A stretch of DNA of 64,000 bases, from NCBI RefSeq assembly GCF_009755605.1, contig NZ_WPNZ01000013.1:124001-188000 (forward strand), in the 5' to 3' direction. Below, in pieces: positions 43,696-52,758 of this stretch. Position 1 is the stretch's first letter. Each line of letters starts with the position of its first letter. A program made the translations under genes and the position numbers. The stretch comes from Streptomyces typhae (lineage in GTDB: Bacteria; Actinomycetota; Actinomycetes; Streptomycetales; Streptomycetaceae). The notes under the pieces were generated by a model. It made no database searches. It was not told the DNA's origin and saw nothing but the letters and a program-made list of their open reading frames with translations.

Positions 43696-43806
43696 GCTCA
43701 GTCACCAGGGGAAGCCGGTCGAAATCCGGCGCTGACCCGCAACCGTAGGTTCGCCGAACACGTCAAGTGCCCGGCGGGCGAGCCGGATCACCTGGCCTGA
43801 GGACAG
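43696..43806 (+). promoter_or_regulatory. Cobalamin riboswitch (plus strand)
   Basis: Core GGGGAAGCCGGTCGAAATCC, then GCTGACCCGCAACCGT, and B12 box AGCCGGATCACCTGGCC at 43780-43796. All key segments are in correct order. It precedes the surface protein/ECF operon by about 113 nt. In Streptomyces such switches turn genes off when adenosylcobalamin is plentiful. Confidence 0.93.
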
Positions 43807-43918
43807 ACGATTGACGCCGTCGCGGACTACGGCGTGGTTCGGACGGTTTCTCCTCGCGGGCCGCGGCCCCGGGCCGCCCAACACGTGAACTCCGCTGTGG
43901 CCGACGCCCAGGGGGGCA

Positions 43919-46828
43919 GTGGTGGGGCACGGAAGCAGACCGGGCCGGGGCGTCGAGGGCGTCCGGGGTCGCTCGGGTCCCCGGAGCGCACGGAGTGTCC
44001 GTACGCGCTGCGTCGCGCTGCTGTGCGCGGCCGCGACGGCGCTGGGCGGCGGGACCCTGGTGCTCACCGGCGCCGTCCCCGCAGCGGCCGATCCGCTGTC
44101 CCGCTGCACCGCCACCAAGGGCGCCGTCGTCGCGGTGGACTTCTCCGACTGGGGCGGCAAGGTCGTCCGCGGCTGCGACGCCACCCCGACCACGGGCTAC
44201 GACCTGCTGCACGAGGCGGGGTTCACGACGACGGGCACCGAGCACGACGGGCCCGCCTTCATCTGCCGCCTCGGGCACAAGGAGTTCAAGTCGGGCACGC
44301 CGCACCCGAAGCCCGCCCAGGAGGCGTGCAGGCTCACGCCGCCCGCCACCGCCTACTGGTCGTACTGGATCGCCCCGCCCGGCCAGGACCACTGGACGTA
44401 CAGTCCGCTCGGCGCCATGAGCCACAAGCCCAAGCACGGCTCCGTCGAGGCCTGGGTGTTCGGGCCCACCGACGTGGGCGGCTCCACCGGCGGGCCGGAG
44501 TTCACCCCCGCCGAGGTCCGCGCCGGAGGCGGGACGGACCCCGGCGACCACCCGCCCGTCGTCGAGCCCGGCAAGGTCGACGTCAAGGCCGCCGACGCCT
44601 GGCTGCGGGGCAGGCTCACCGAGGGCGACCACATCCGCGACGAGGGCGCGGAGAGCGCCAACCTGTACCAGTCGGCGCACACCGCCCTCGCCCTCGCGGC
44701 CACCGGCGGCCGGAGCGGCACCGTGGACCGGATGAAGGCGTATCTCGCCGCGCGGACCGAGGAGTTCGCCTACCCGCAGGGCACCGACAAGGCCCCGAGC
44801 CCGCTCGGCGCGGCCCTGCTCGCCCTGCTCGCCGAGAGCACCGAGGGCGACCCGCACTCCTTCGGCGGTCACGACCTGGCCGGTGACCTCGGCCGGAGCA
44901 TGTGCACCGCGGGCGGTACGGGCGACTGCGTGGCCAAGGGCGACTTCCCCGCCGTGGGCGACGTGGAGACCCAGGCACTCGCCGTGCTCGCCCTGCACCG
45001 GGCGGGCCGCAAGGCCCCCGCCGACGCCGTCGCGCGCCTCGCCGCGCACCAGTGCAGGGACGGCGGCTTCAGCGCGACGCTGATGCGGGACGGCGAGGTC
45101 TGCCTGTACAGCGACCCCGCCACCACGCCGTACGCGGTCCTCGCCCTCCAGGAGGCGGGCGGGCACCCCGACGTCGTGGTCAGGGCCCGCAAGAACCTGC
45201 GCGCCGCGCAGCGCCCGACCGGTGCCTTCGCCGCCTACCCGGACGGGACGACGGGCGACGTGAACGCCACCGGCAGGGCCGCACAGGTGCTGCGCGTGCT
45301 CGGCGACACGGTGCGCGCGGACGCCGCCGTCTCCTGGCTGTCCCGGCAGCAGACGAAGCCCGGCGGCTTCGGCGCCGAAGAGGGCGCCCGCGACGCCGAG
45401 TTGTATCCGACCTGGGCCGCGGCCGTCGCGGGCGCGCGCACCAGCCTGGCCGCGCTCACCACGAAGCGCCCGGACCGGCCGGAGCCACCCACCGACCCGA
45501 CGGATCCCACCGATCCGACTGACCCCACGGACCCGACCGGCCCGTCCAAGCCCACCCAGCCCCCGGCCACCGGCGGCAACCCCCCGTGGCGCCCCGGCGA
45601 GGGCCCCGACCTGAAGAAGGGCACGCGCTACCTCACGTCGGGCGCACGCTTGAAGCAGGGTCACTACTACGAGAACGCCGCGGGCACCGGCTTCGCCGAC
45701 TACGGCCTGACCATCGACGGCGCCTACGCCCTCGCCGCCACCGGCACCGACAACGACACCCTGCGCGGCATCGTCGACTTCCTCGACGGCCGGGGCAAGG
45801 ACGCCAGCGGCAGCGGACGCACTGTCAACGACTGGACGGGCGTCGGCACTTCGCACGCCGCAGGCGGGTCCATCGGCAAGGTCGCCGTGCTCGCCCAGGC
45901 CGTCGGCCGCGACCCGCGCGACTTCGCCGGGCACGACCTGATCGCGGCACTCGGCAAGGCCGTGTGCCAGAAGCCGAGCCGGAGCCCCGACCGCAGCTGC
46001 GCGGCCAAGGGTGCCTACCGGTACGCCCCTTCGGTGTTCTCGCAGTCCCTCGGCGTGATCGCGCAGCTCCGGGCCGGGGAGAAGGCCGCGGCCCGCACCC
46101 CGGTCGCCTATCTGCGCGGCCTCCAGCACAGCGGCTCGGGCGCCTGGCCGAGTCTCATTCCGTCGACCGGCGACTCCGAGGTCGACTCCACCGCGATGGC
46201 CGCCATGGCCCTGGACCTCGCGGGGGACCGCGCGTCCGGCAAGGCGGTCGCCAAGGCACTGAAGTGGATCGCCTCCAAGCAGCTCCGAAGCGGAGGATTC
46301 CGCGGCGCGTCCGGCGACTCCGTCAACTCCACCGCCCTCGCGGTCCAGGGCCTGTCCCTGGCAGGACCGAAGTACAAGGCCCAGATCAAGAAGGCCCGGA
46401 AGTTCCTGGCACGCCAGCAGAACACCGACGGCGGCTTCAACGTCGCCGCGGGCGGCCGGCGCGGCTCGGACGTGCGCGCCTCCACCCAGGCACTCGGCGG
46501 CGTGATCGGCACCTCCTTCGGCACGCTCGCCCGGAGCCTGGAGGGCACCGAGCCGCAGCCGCCGGGCGGTTCCGCGGGCGGGCCCGGGAGCACCCCGGAC
46601 GGGGGCGGCACCGACATCTTCACCCCTGGCGGCGGCGCCGACGGCGGGACCGGCGGCGGCTCCGGCGGCCCCGGCGGCACCGCGTCCGACGACACGCCCA
46701 CCGGGCCGCTCGCCTCCACCGGCGTGCAGGCGACGGGGCTCGCCCTGGCCGCCCTCGCCCTCTGCATCGCCGGATGGCGCACCGTCGTCGTCGCACGCCG
46801 CCGCGCCGCCAGGGGAGGCGCCCTGTGA
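43919..46828 (+). CDS. Sortase-anchored two-toroid, transcobalamin-like surface protein
   Basis: 969 aa, GTG start. Long signal peptide (cleavage near residue 57, AAADP). Residues 62-183: a domain with VAVDFSDWGG, DGPAFICR, TPPATAYWSYW and VEAWVFG, possibly DUF4430-like. Residues about 220-515: first alpha/alpha toroid (GDVETQALAVLALH). Residues 524-540: (PTD)n linker. Residues about 565-875: second toroid (QNTDGGFNV). A Gly-rich linker leads to LASTG (931-935), a membrane helix and a basic tail, a class E sortase signal. Riboswitch-controlled and first in the ECF operon, so it is inferred to capture cobalamin at the wall. Confidence 0.78.
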   Translation: MVGHGSRPGRGVEGVRGRSGPRSARSVRTRCVALLCAAATALGGGTLVLTGAVPAAADPLSRCTATKGAVVAVDFSDWGGKVVRGCDATPTTGYDLLHEAGFTTTGTEHDGPAFICRLGHKEFKSGTPHPKPAQEACRLTPPATAYWSYWIAPPGQDHWTYSPLGAMSHKPKHGSVEAWVFGPTDVGGSTGGPEFTPAEVRAGGGTDPGDHPPVVEPGKVDVKAADAWLRGRLTEGDHIRDEGAESANLYQSAHTALALAATGGRSGTVDRMKAYLAARTEEFAYPQGTDKAPSPLGAALLALLAESTEGDPHSFGGHDLAGDLGRSMCTAGGTGDCVAKGDFPAVGDVETQALAVLALHRAGRKAPADAVARLAAHQCRDGGFSATLMRDGEVCLYSDPATTPYAVLALQEAGGHPDVVVRARKNLRAAQRPTGAFAAYPDGTTGDVNATGRAAQVLRVLGDTVRADAAVSWLSRQQTKPGGFGAEEGARDAELYPTWAAAVAGARTSLAALTTKRPDRPEPPTDPTDPTDPTDPTDPTGPSKPTQPPATGGNPPWRPGEGPDLKKGTRYLTSGARLKQGHYYENAAGTGFADYGLTIDGAYALAATGTDNDTLRGIVDFLDGRGKDASGSGRTVNDWTGVGTSHAAGGSIGKVAVLAQAVGRDPRDFAGHDLIAALGKAVCQKPSRSPDRSCAAKGAYRYAPSVFSQSLGVIAQLRAGEKAAARTPVAYLRGLQHSGSGAWPSLIPSTGDSEVDSTAMAAMALDLAGDRASGKAVAKALKWIASKQLRSGGFRGASGDSVNSTALAVQGLSLAGPKYKAQIKKARKFLARQQNTDGGFNVAAGGRRGSDVRASTQALGGVIGTSFGTLARSLEGTEPQPPGGSAGGPGSTPDGGGTDIFTPGGGADGGTGGGSGGPGGTASDDTPTGPLASTGVQATGLALAALALCIAGWRTVVVARRRAARGGAL

Positions 46829-46945
46829 TCCGCCGTCAGGGGAGGCACCCTGTGATCCCCCGCCAAGGGAGACACCCCATGAGCCGCCATGACGAGAGGC
46901 ACCCTGTGATCCGCCGCAACGAAAGGCGCTCCGTGCTCCGCCGGC
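46811..46945 (+). repeat. Five 27-bp tandem copies of a ribosome-binding site/start-codon unit
   Basis: Start codons at 46825, 46852, 46879 (ATG), 46906 and 46933 are spaced exactly 27 bp, all in frame, each preceded by a purine-rich Shine-Dalgarno-like run (AGGGGAGG, AGGGGAGG, AAGGGAGA, CGAGAGG, CGAAAGG). The first copy overlaps the stop of the upstream gene. Confidence 0.85.
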
Positions 46946-47901
46946 CGGCGCGCGCCGTCCTCGGCGCGGTGGGAGCCCTGGCCCTCGCCGTCGGCGCGCA
47001 GGCCGTCACCACCGTCCCCGCCGCGGCGGCGCCCCGGCCCATCGGCCAGTGCACCACCCGCTCCGGCGCGGTGCTCGCCGTCGACTTCAGCGACTGGGGC
47101 GGGCCGATCCTGCGCTCCTGCGGCACCACGCCCACCACCGGCTACGAACTGCTCAACCAGGGCGGCTGGCGCACCACCGGCACCGGCCACGACGGCCCCG
47201 CGTTCATCTGCCGCATCGGCTACAGCGGCTTCAAGGGCGGCAAGCAGTTCCCGACGGCCGCCCAGGACGACTGCGTCCTCACCCCGCCCGCCACCGCCTA
47301 CTGGTCCTACTGGCACGCCGACCCGGGCGCGAACACCTGGAAGTACAGCCAACTCGGCGCCATGCTCTACAAGCCCAAGCCGGGCAGCGTCGACCTGTGG
47401 ATCTTCGGCGGCACCAACGTCGAGGGCACCCAGGGCCGCCCCACCGTCACCCCCGACCAGCTGCGCGCCCACAACACCCGCCCCACCGGCGGCCGGGCAC
47501 CCGCCCCGCACGAGACGAAGACCGCGAAGCCGCTGCCACCCGGCACCGACACCGGCCCCGCGCCCGAACGCCCCGCGCCCGAACACCCCGTTCCCGAAAG
47601 GCCGGTGACGGAACGGCCAGCTCCGAAGCCGAAGCCGAAGCGCACCACGCCCCCCTCGCCCTCCGCGAGCAAGAAGCCGTCGCCCTCTCCGTCCCCGTCC
47701 ACGGATGCGTCGCCCTCCGCCGACGCCGACGCGCCCAAGGCCGCGGCCAAGCCGTCCACCGAGGTCGTCGACGCCGCCCCGGCCGCCGACGCCGCCCACG
47801 ACAGCGGCTCGTACGTACCGGCCGTCGTCACCGGCGCCCTCGTCCTGCTGGTCGGCGGCGCGGGCGTCCACGCGGCGCGGCGCCGCCGCCGTACGGAGTA
47901 G
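46825..47901 (+). CDS. Membrane-anchored surface protein with the same N-terminal domain as the two-toroid protein
   Basis: 358 aa from the first GTG; four other in-frame starts exist and the last (46933) gives the best signal peptide. Domain similar to residues 62-183 of the upstream protein (VLAVDFSDWGGPI, DGPAFICRI, TPPATAYWSYW, VDLWIFGG). A Pro/Ser/Lys-rich linker (about 215-310) and a C-terminal helix with RRRRR follow: a type I membrane protein rather than a sortase substrate. Coupled to both neighbours (GTGA upstream, 3-bp gap to the T component), so it is probably an accessory receptor of the transporter. Confidence 0.75.
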   Translation: MIRRQGRHPVIPRQGRHPMSRHDERHPVIRRNERRSVLRRPARAVLGAVGALALAVGAQAVTTVPAAAAPRPIGQCTTRSGAVLAVDFSDWGGPILRSCGTTPTTGYELLNQGGWRTTGTGHDGPAFICRIGYSGFKGGKQFPTAAQDDCVLTPPATAYWSYWHADPGANTWKYSQLGAMLYKPKPGSVDLWIFGGTNVEGTQGRPTVTPDQLRAHNTRPTGGRAPAPHETKTAKPLPPGTDTGPAPERPAPEHPVPERPVTERPAPKPKPKRTTPPSPSASKKPSPSPSPSTDASPSADADAPKAAAKPSTEVVDAAPAADAAHDSGSYVPAVVTGALVLLVGGAGVHAARRRRRTE

Positions 47902-47904
47902 CGG

Positions 47905-49113
47905 GTGGCGCTCCGCACCACCGCCGCCGCGCGCTCGTCGGTGTCCGGCGCCCTGCCGGGCGCGGACGAGCGCAGACTGCCGCGCACCCTGCACCCGCTG
48001 GCCTGGTGGATGTGGGCGCTCGCGCTCGCCACCGCCGTCAGCCGCACCAACAACCCGCTGCTGCTCCTCCTCGTCCTCGCCGTCCTCGGCTACGTGATCG
48101 GCATGCGCCGCACGGAGGCCCCCTGGGCGCGCGGCTTCAAGTACTACCTGTACCTGGCGCTCACCGTGGTCGCGATCCGCGTCGTCTTCCGCGCGGTCTT
48201 CGCCTCCGGCATCACCCCGCACGACCACTTCCTGTTCTCGCTGCCCCACATCCCGACGCCCGACTGGTACGCGGGCATCCGGCTCGGCGGCCCGGTCTCC
48301 CTGGAGGCCCTGCTCTCGGCCGCCGTCGACGGTCTGCGCCTGGCCTGCATGCTGTGCTGCGTCGGCGCGGCGAACACCCTCGCCAACCCCAAGCGGGCCC
48401 TGCGCGTGCTGCCCGGAGCGCTGTACGAACTTGGGGTCGCCGTCACCGTGTCGATCAGCGTCGCACCCCAACTCGTCCAGAGCGTGCAGCGGGTGCACCG
48501 CGCCCGGCGGCTGCGCGCGGGCCGCACCAAGGGGCTGCGCGCGCTGCGCGGCATCGTCGTGCCCGTCCTGGAGGACGCCCTGGAGCGCTCGCTGCGCCTC
48601 GCGGCGGCCATGGACTCACGCGGCTACGGCAGGGCGGGCCGGGCCACCAAGGCGTCCCGGCGGCTGACCGGGGGACTGCTGCTCGCGGGCATGTGCGGCC
48701 TGTGCACGGGAGCGTACGGGCTGCTCGACGCCGGTACGCCCGGGTTCCTCGGGCTGCCCGCGCTCGCGGCCGGGGCGGCGCTGTGCGTGGCGGGGCTGCG
48801 GCTCGGCGGGCGGCGCGTGACCAGGACCGCGTACCGGCCCGACCCCTGGCGGTTCGAGGAGTGGACGGTGGCCGGCTGCGGCGTCGTGTCGGCCGTGCTC
48901 CTCTTCGCCGACGTCGGCTACGACGCCGCCGCGCTCAACCCGACCCTCCATCCGCTGAGCTGGCCCACGCTGCCGCTGGTGCCGACGGCGGCGATCCTGC
49001 TCGCGGGCGCCGCCGGGTTCCTCGCCCCGCCGCCCCTGCCCGCCACCGGCGCCACCCCCGCCCCCGCCCCGCGCGAGTCCGCCCGGCGCTCCCGGAAAGC
49101 CACCGCCAAGTGA
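47905..49113 (+). CDS. ECF transporter T component (EcfT/CbiQ-like)
   Basis: 402 aa, GTG start 3 bp after the previous stop. CbiQ-type transmembrane protein with two coupling-helix motifs (AMDSRGYG near 233-240 and the basic RAGRTKGLRALRG before it) that contact the ATPases. Eight or so helices. The operon and riboswitch point to cobalamin; such systems have been called CbrTUV, but I do not assign the symbol from sequence alone. Confidence 0.85.
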   Translation: MALRTTAAARSSVSGALPGADERRLPRTLHPLAWWMWALALATAVSRTNNPLLLLLVLAVLGYVIGMRRTEAPWARGFKYYLYLALTVVAIRVVFRAVFASGITPHDHFLFSLPHIPTPDWYAGIRLGGPVSLEALLSAAVDGLRLACMLCCVGAANTLANPKRALRVLPGALYELGVAVTVSISVAPQLVQSVQRVHRARRLRAGRTKGLRALRGIVVPVLEDALERSLRLAAAMDSRGYGRAGRATKASRRLTGGLLLAGMCGLCTGAYGLLDAGTPGFLGLPALAAGAALCVAGLRLGGRRVTRTAYRPDPWRFEEWTVAGCGVVSAVLLFADVGYDAAALNPTLHPLSWPTLPLVPTAAILLAGAAGFLAPPPLPATGATPAPAPRESARRSRKATAK

Positions 49114-50807
49114 TCACCTTCGACCACGTCACCGTCCAGTACGACGACACCGACGAACCCGTCATCGGCGACGTCGACCTCACCGTCGAGGAGGGCGAAC
49201 TCTGCCTCGTCGTCGGCCACACCGGCGTCGGCAAGTCCACGCTCCTGGGCGCGGTCAACGGCCTCGTCCCGCACTTCACCGGCGGCACCCTGTACGGCAC
49301 GGTCACCGTGGACGGCCGCGACACCGCCGGGCACCCGCCCCGGGAACTCGCCGACGTCGTCGGCGTGGTCGGCCAGGACCCCCTGGACGGGTTCGTCACC
49401 GACACCGTCGAGGAGGAACTCGCCTACGCCATGGAGCAGCTGGCCGTGCCGCCCGACGTCATGCGCAAGCGCGTCGAGGAGACCCTGGACCTCCTCGGCC
49501 TCGCCGAGCTGCGCCACCGCGCCCTGCACGAGCTGTCCGGCGGCCAGCAGCAGCGCGTCGCCATCGGGTCGGTCCTCACCGCCCACCCGCGCGTCCTGGT
49601 CCTCGACGAACCCACCTCCGCCCTCGACCCGACGGCCGCCGAGGAGGTCCTCGCGGCGATCACCCGGCTCGTGCACGACCTCGGCGTCACCGTGCTGCTC
49701 GCCGAGCACCGCCTGGAGCGCGTCGTGCAGTACGCCGACCGCGTGCTGCACCTGCCGGGCGACGGCCGGGTCGTCTCCGGGCCGCCGGCCGACGTCTTCC
49801 GTACGGCCGGCGTGGCGCCGCCGGTCGTGGAGCTCGGCCGGGACGCGGAGTGGACACCGCTGCCCCTGTCGGTGCGCGACGCACGCCGGGCCGCCGCCCC
49901 GCTGCGCACCCGCCTCGCCGGGCTCGCCGTCCCCGCGGCGAGGCCCTCCCCGGCCGCCGGTGACCGCCCCCGGCTGCTCGACGCGCGCGGAGTGAGCGTC
50001 CGCCACCGGGGGCAGCTCCTGCCCGCCGTGCGCGAGGCCGACGTCGAACTGCGCGGCGGCGAGACCACCGCCCTGATGGGCCGCAACGGCTCCGGCAAGT
50101 CCTCGCTCCTGTGGGCGCTCCAGGGGTCGGGGCCGCGGACGGGCGGGACGGTGCGGGTGGTGCCGTGGGGCGCGGGCGGAGCCGGTGGCTCCGGTGCGGC
50201 CGGTGACCCGGCCGGTGCCCGGGACCCCGGTGCCGTGTCCGCGACCGAGGCGCGGCGCCTGGTCGGGCTCGTCCCGCAGACCCCCACCGACCTGCTCTAC
50301 CTGGAGAGTGTGCGGCAGGAACTCGACCAGGCGGACGCCGAGTCGGCCCTCGCGGACGGGCCCTCCGCGCGCGCGATCCTGGACCGGATCGCCCCCGGCA
50401 TCGACGACGCCACGCACCCCCGCGACCTGTCCGAGGGCCAGAAGCTCGCCCTGGTCCTCGCCGTCCAGCTGTCCGCCGCGCCCGGCGTGGTCCTCCTCGA
50501 CGAGCCGACCCGCGGGCTCGACTACCGGGCCAAGGCCCAGCTGACGCGGATCCTGGACGAGCTGACGGCGGAGGGGCGTGCGGTCGTGGTGTCCACGCAC
50601 GACGTGGAGTTCGTGGCGAGGACGGCCGACCGGGTGGTGGTCATGGCCGAAGGGGAGATCGTCGCGGACGGCCCGGCCGCCGAGGTGATCGTCTCCTCAC
50701 CGGTGTTCGCCCCGCAGGTCGCCAAGGTGCTCGCGCCGCTGCCGTATCTGACGGTGGAGCAGGTCACCGCCGCCCTCGCCGACGCCGCCGGGGGTGGGGG
50801 GAGGTGA
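49110..50807 (+). CDS. ECF transporter A component, two ATPases fused
   Basis: 565 aa with two complete ABC domains. First: Walker A GHTGVGKST, signature LSGGQQQRVAIG, Walker B VLVLDEPTSALD. Second: GRNGSGKSS, a variant signature LSEGQKLALVLA, VVLLDEPTRGLD and HDVEF. A Gly/Ala-rich insert sits in the second domain. Equivalent to EcfA plus EcfA' fused, common in actinobacteria. The GTG overlaps the T gene and the stop overlaps the S gene (GTGA). Confidence 0.9.
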   Translation: MITFDHVTVQYDDTDEPVIGDVDLTVEEGELCLVVGHTGVGKSTLLGAVNGLVPHFTGGTLYGTVTVDGRDTAGHPPRELADVVGVVGQDPLDGFVTDTVEEELAYAMEQLAVPPDVMRKRVEETLDLLGLAELRHRALHELSGGQQQRVAIGSVLTAHPRVLVLDEPTSALDPTAAEEVLAAITRLVHDLGVTVLLAEHRLERVVQYADRVLHLPGDGRVVSGPPADVFRTAGVAPPVVELGRDAEWTPLPLSVRDARRAAAPLRTRLAGLAVPAARPSPAAGDRPRLLDARGVSVRHRGQLLPAVREADVELRGGETTALMGRNGSGKSSLLWALQGSGPRTGGTVRVVPWGAGGAGGSGAAGDPAGARDPGAVSATEARRLVGLVPQTPTDLLYLESVRQELDQADAESALADGPSARAILDRIAPGIDDATHPRDLSEGQKLALVLAVQLSAAPGVVLLDEPTRGLDYRAKAQLTRILDELTAEGRAVVVSTHDVEFVARTADRVVVMAEGEIVADGPAAEVIVSSPVFAPQVAKVLAPLPYLTVEQVTAALADAAGGGGR

Positions 50808-51622
50808 GCGGAGCGCTGGAGCCGCGCACCACGGCGATCCGGATCACGCCCCGCGCCGGCGTCGTCATCGCGATGGCCGCCTTCCTCGGTGTCGTCGCCT
50901 TCTTCTGGCCGTTCGTGGTCGACCCGGGCACGTTCGGCTCGACCTACGCCCCCCTGGTGATCTTCGGGGTGCTGCTCGTCCTCGTCCTGTGCGTGGTGAT
51001 CTCGGAGATCGCCGAGGGCGGCATCAACTCCAAGGCCCTCGCGATGCTCGGTGTCCTGTCCGCCGTGAACGCCGCGATACGGCCGCTCGGCGCGGGCACG
51101 GCGGGCATCGAGACCGTCTTCTTCATCCTCGTGCTCGCCGGGCGCGTGTACGGGCCCGGATTCGGGTTCACGCTCGGCTGCACGTCCCTGTTCGCCTCCG
51201 CGCTCATCACCGGCGGGGTCGGGCCGTGGATGCCGTACCAGATGTTCGGCTGCGCCTTCGTGGGCATGCTGGCGGGGCTCCTGCCGCGGGCCCGGGGGCG
51301 GGCCGAGGTACTGATGCTCGCGGTGTACGGGTCCCTCTCCGGCTATCTCTTCGGGTTCCTGCTCAACCTGTCCTTCTGGCCGTTCTCGCTCGACCCCGAC
51401 AGCTCCATCGCCTATCTGCCGGGGCTGCCCTTCACCGAGCAGTGGCAGCGCTACATCGCCTTCGACCTCGCCACCTCGCTCGGCTGGGACACCGGGCGCG
51501 CCGTGACGAACTTCGTCTGCGTCACGCTCGCGGGCCCCGCCGTGCTCACCGTCCTGCGGCGCGCCGCCCGCAAGGCCCGCTTCCGGGCCCCGGTCGCCTT
51601 CGCGCCGCCGCGCCGCCCGTGA
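50804..51622 (+). CDS. ECF transporter S component, probable cobalamin specificity
   Basis: 272 aa, about six helices, GTG start overlapping the ATPase gene. Conserved region GGINSKALAMLGVLSAVNAAI then RVYGPGFGFTLGCTSLFASAL is the substrate-specific EcfS signature. Cobalamin is inferred from the riboswitch, the adjacent B12-binding genes and the dedicated (group I) operon. Another vitamin cannot be excluded by sequence alone. Confidence 0.83.
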   Translation: MSGALEPRTTAIRITPRAGVVIAMAAFLGVVAFFWPFVVDPGTFGSTYAPLVIFGVLLVLVLCVVISEIAEGGINSKALAMLGVLSAVNAAIRPLGAGTAGIETVFFILVLAGRVYGPGFGFTLGCTSLFASALITGGVGPWMPYQMFGCAFVGMLAGLLPRARGRAEVLMLAVYGSLSGYLFGFLLNLSFWPFSLDPDSSIAYLPGLPFTEQWQRYIAFDLATSLGWDTGRAVTNFVCVTLAGPAVLTVLRRAARKARFRAPVAFAPPRRP

Positions 51623-51678
51623 CCGGGGGCGCGCCGCCCCCGAGGCTCCCGCGCGGCGCGTGAACGTACCGTCGAGGC

Positions 51679-52596
51679 ATGCGCATCGTCTCCCTGCTCC
51701 CCGCGGCCACCGACATCGTGGCCGAGCTCGGCCTGACCGCGGACCTCGTGGGCCGCACCCACGAATGCGACTGGCCGCCCGCGGAGGTGGCGGCCGTGCC
51801 GGTGGTCACCTCTGCCGGGTTCTCCCCGGACGAGCTCAGCAGCCGGGAGATCTCCGCGGCCGTGGGCGGCGGCACGCACAGCGGTTCCTCGCTGTACGCA
51901 CTCGACGTCGACGCCCTGTCCGCGCTCGCCCCGGACGTGCTGCTCACCCAGGACCTCTGCGAGGTGTGCGCGGTGTCGTACGGCAGCGTGACGGAGGCGG
52001 TGCGCGTCCTTCAGGGGTCGGGGCCGCGGGTGCTCAGCCTGGAACCGCGACGCCTGGACGACGTACTGGACTGCCTGGTGCGGGTGGGCGATCTGCTGGG
52101 CGCGGGCACGGTCGCGCGGGAGCGCCGCGCGGCCCTGCGGGGACGGCTCGCCACCGTACGGCGGCTGACCCGGGGGCGGCCCCGGCCGCGCGTCGTCGCC
52201 GTCGAGTGGCTCGACCCGCTGTGGCCCGCGGGGCACTGGGTCCCCGAGCAGATCACCCGCGCGGGCGGCGACCCGCTGCTCGCGCAGCCGGGCGAACACA
52301 CCCGGCCGATGGACTGGCAGGCCGTGCGCGCCGCACGCCCCGACGTCGTCCTGCTGCTGCCGTGCGGCTTCAGCCCCGACCGCACCCTGCGCGAACGGGC
52401 CCTGCTGGAGGCGCTGCCCGGCTGGGCGGACCTGCCCGCCGTGCGCGCGGGCCAGGTGTGGGTCCTGGACGGCCCGGCGTACTTCAACCGGCCGGGGCCG
52501 CGGGTGGTGCGGGGCGCGGAGGTGCTCGCCCACGTCCTGCACGGGGTGGGCGCGGGGGAGCCGGTGCGGGATGCGGAGGCGCGGCAACTGGTCTGA
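51679..52596 (+). CDS. BtuF-like cobalamin-binding protein without signal peptide
   Basis: 305 aa, helical-backbone class III binding-protein fold: RIVSLLPAATDIVAELGL start, DLVGRTHECDWP, and MDWQAVRAARPDVVLLLPCG. In this subgroup annotation is usually cobalamin-binding protein. There is no signal peptide or lipobox, so it appears cytoplasmic, unlike true BtuF. 56 bp after the S component, so it may be part of the same transcript, and might hold or pass on imported cobalamin. Confidence 0.75.
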   Translation: MRIVSLLPAATDIVAELGLTADLVGRTHECDWPPAEVAAVPVVTSAGFSPDELSSREISAAVGGGTHSGSSLYALDVDALSALAPDVLLTQDLCEVCAVSYGSVTEAVRVLQGSGPRVLSLEPRRLDDVLDCLVRVGDLLGAGTVARERRAALRGRLATVRRLTRGRPRPRVVAVEWLDPLWPAGHWVPEQITRAGGDPLLAQPGEHTRPMDWQAVRAARPDVVLLLPCGFSPDRTLRERALLEALPGWADLPAVRAGQVWVLDGPAYFNRPGPRVVRGAEVLAHVLHGVGAGEPVRDAEARQLV

Positions 52597-52758
52597 CATG
52601 GAGGTCGGCCTCGGGGGACGGGCCCGGCGATGCCGAAGCGGAAGTGGTGTGAGGGCACAACCATCGGTGCGCGTCGCGGGTCAAGTGACATGAAGCGAGG
52701 GTGAATTCCGGATGGCTTTCACCCCAGCGATCCCCGAACGAAGGAACCACGAAGCCCT

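Noticed and set aside
46108..48498. 796-codon minus-strand frame opposite the B12 surface-protein genes
   Set aside because: Composition is Gly/Arg/Ala-rich; the plus strand has signal peptides, repeats and motifs.
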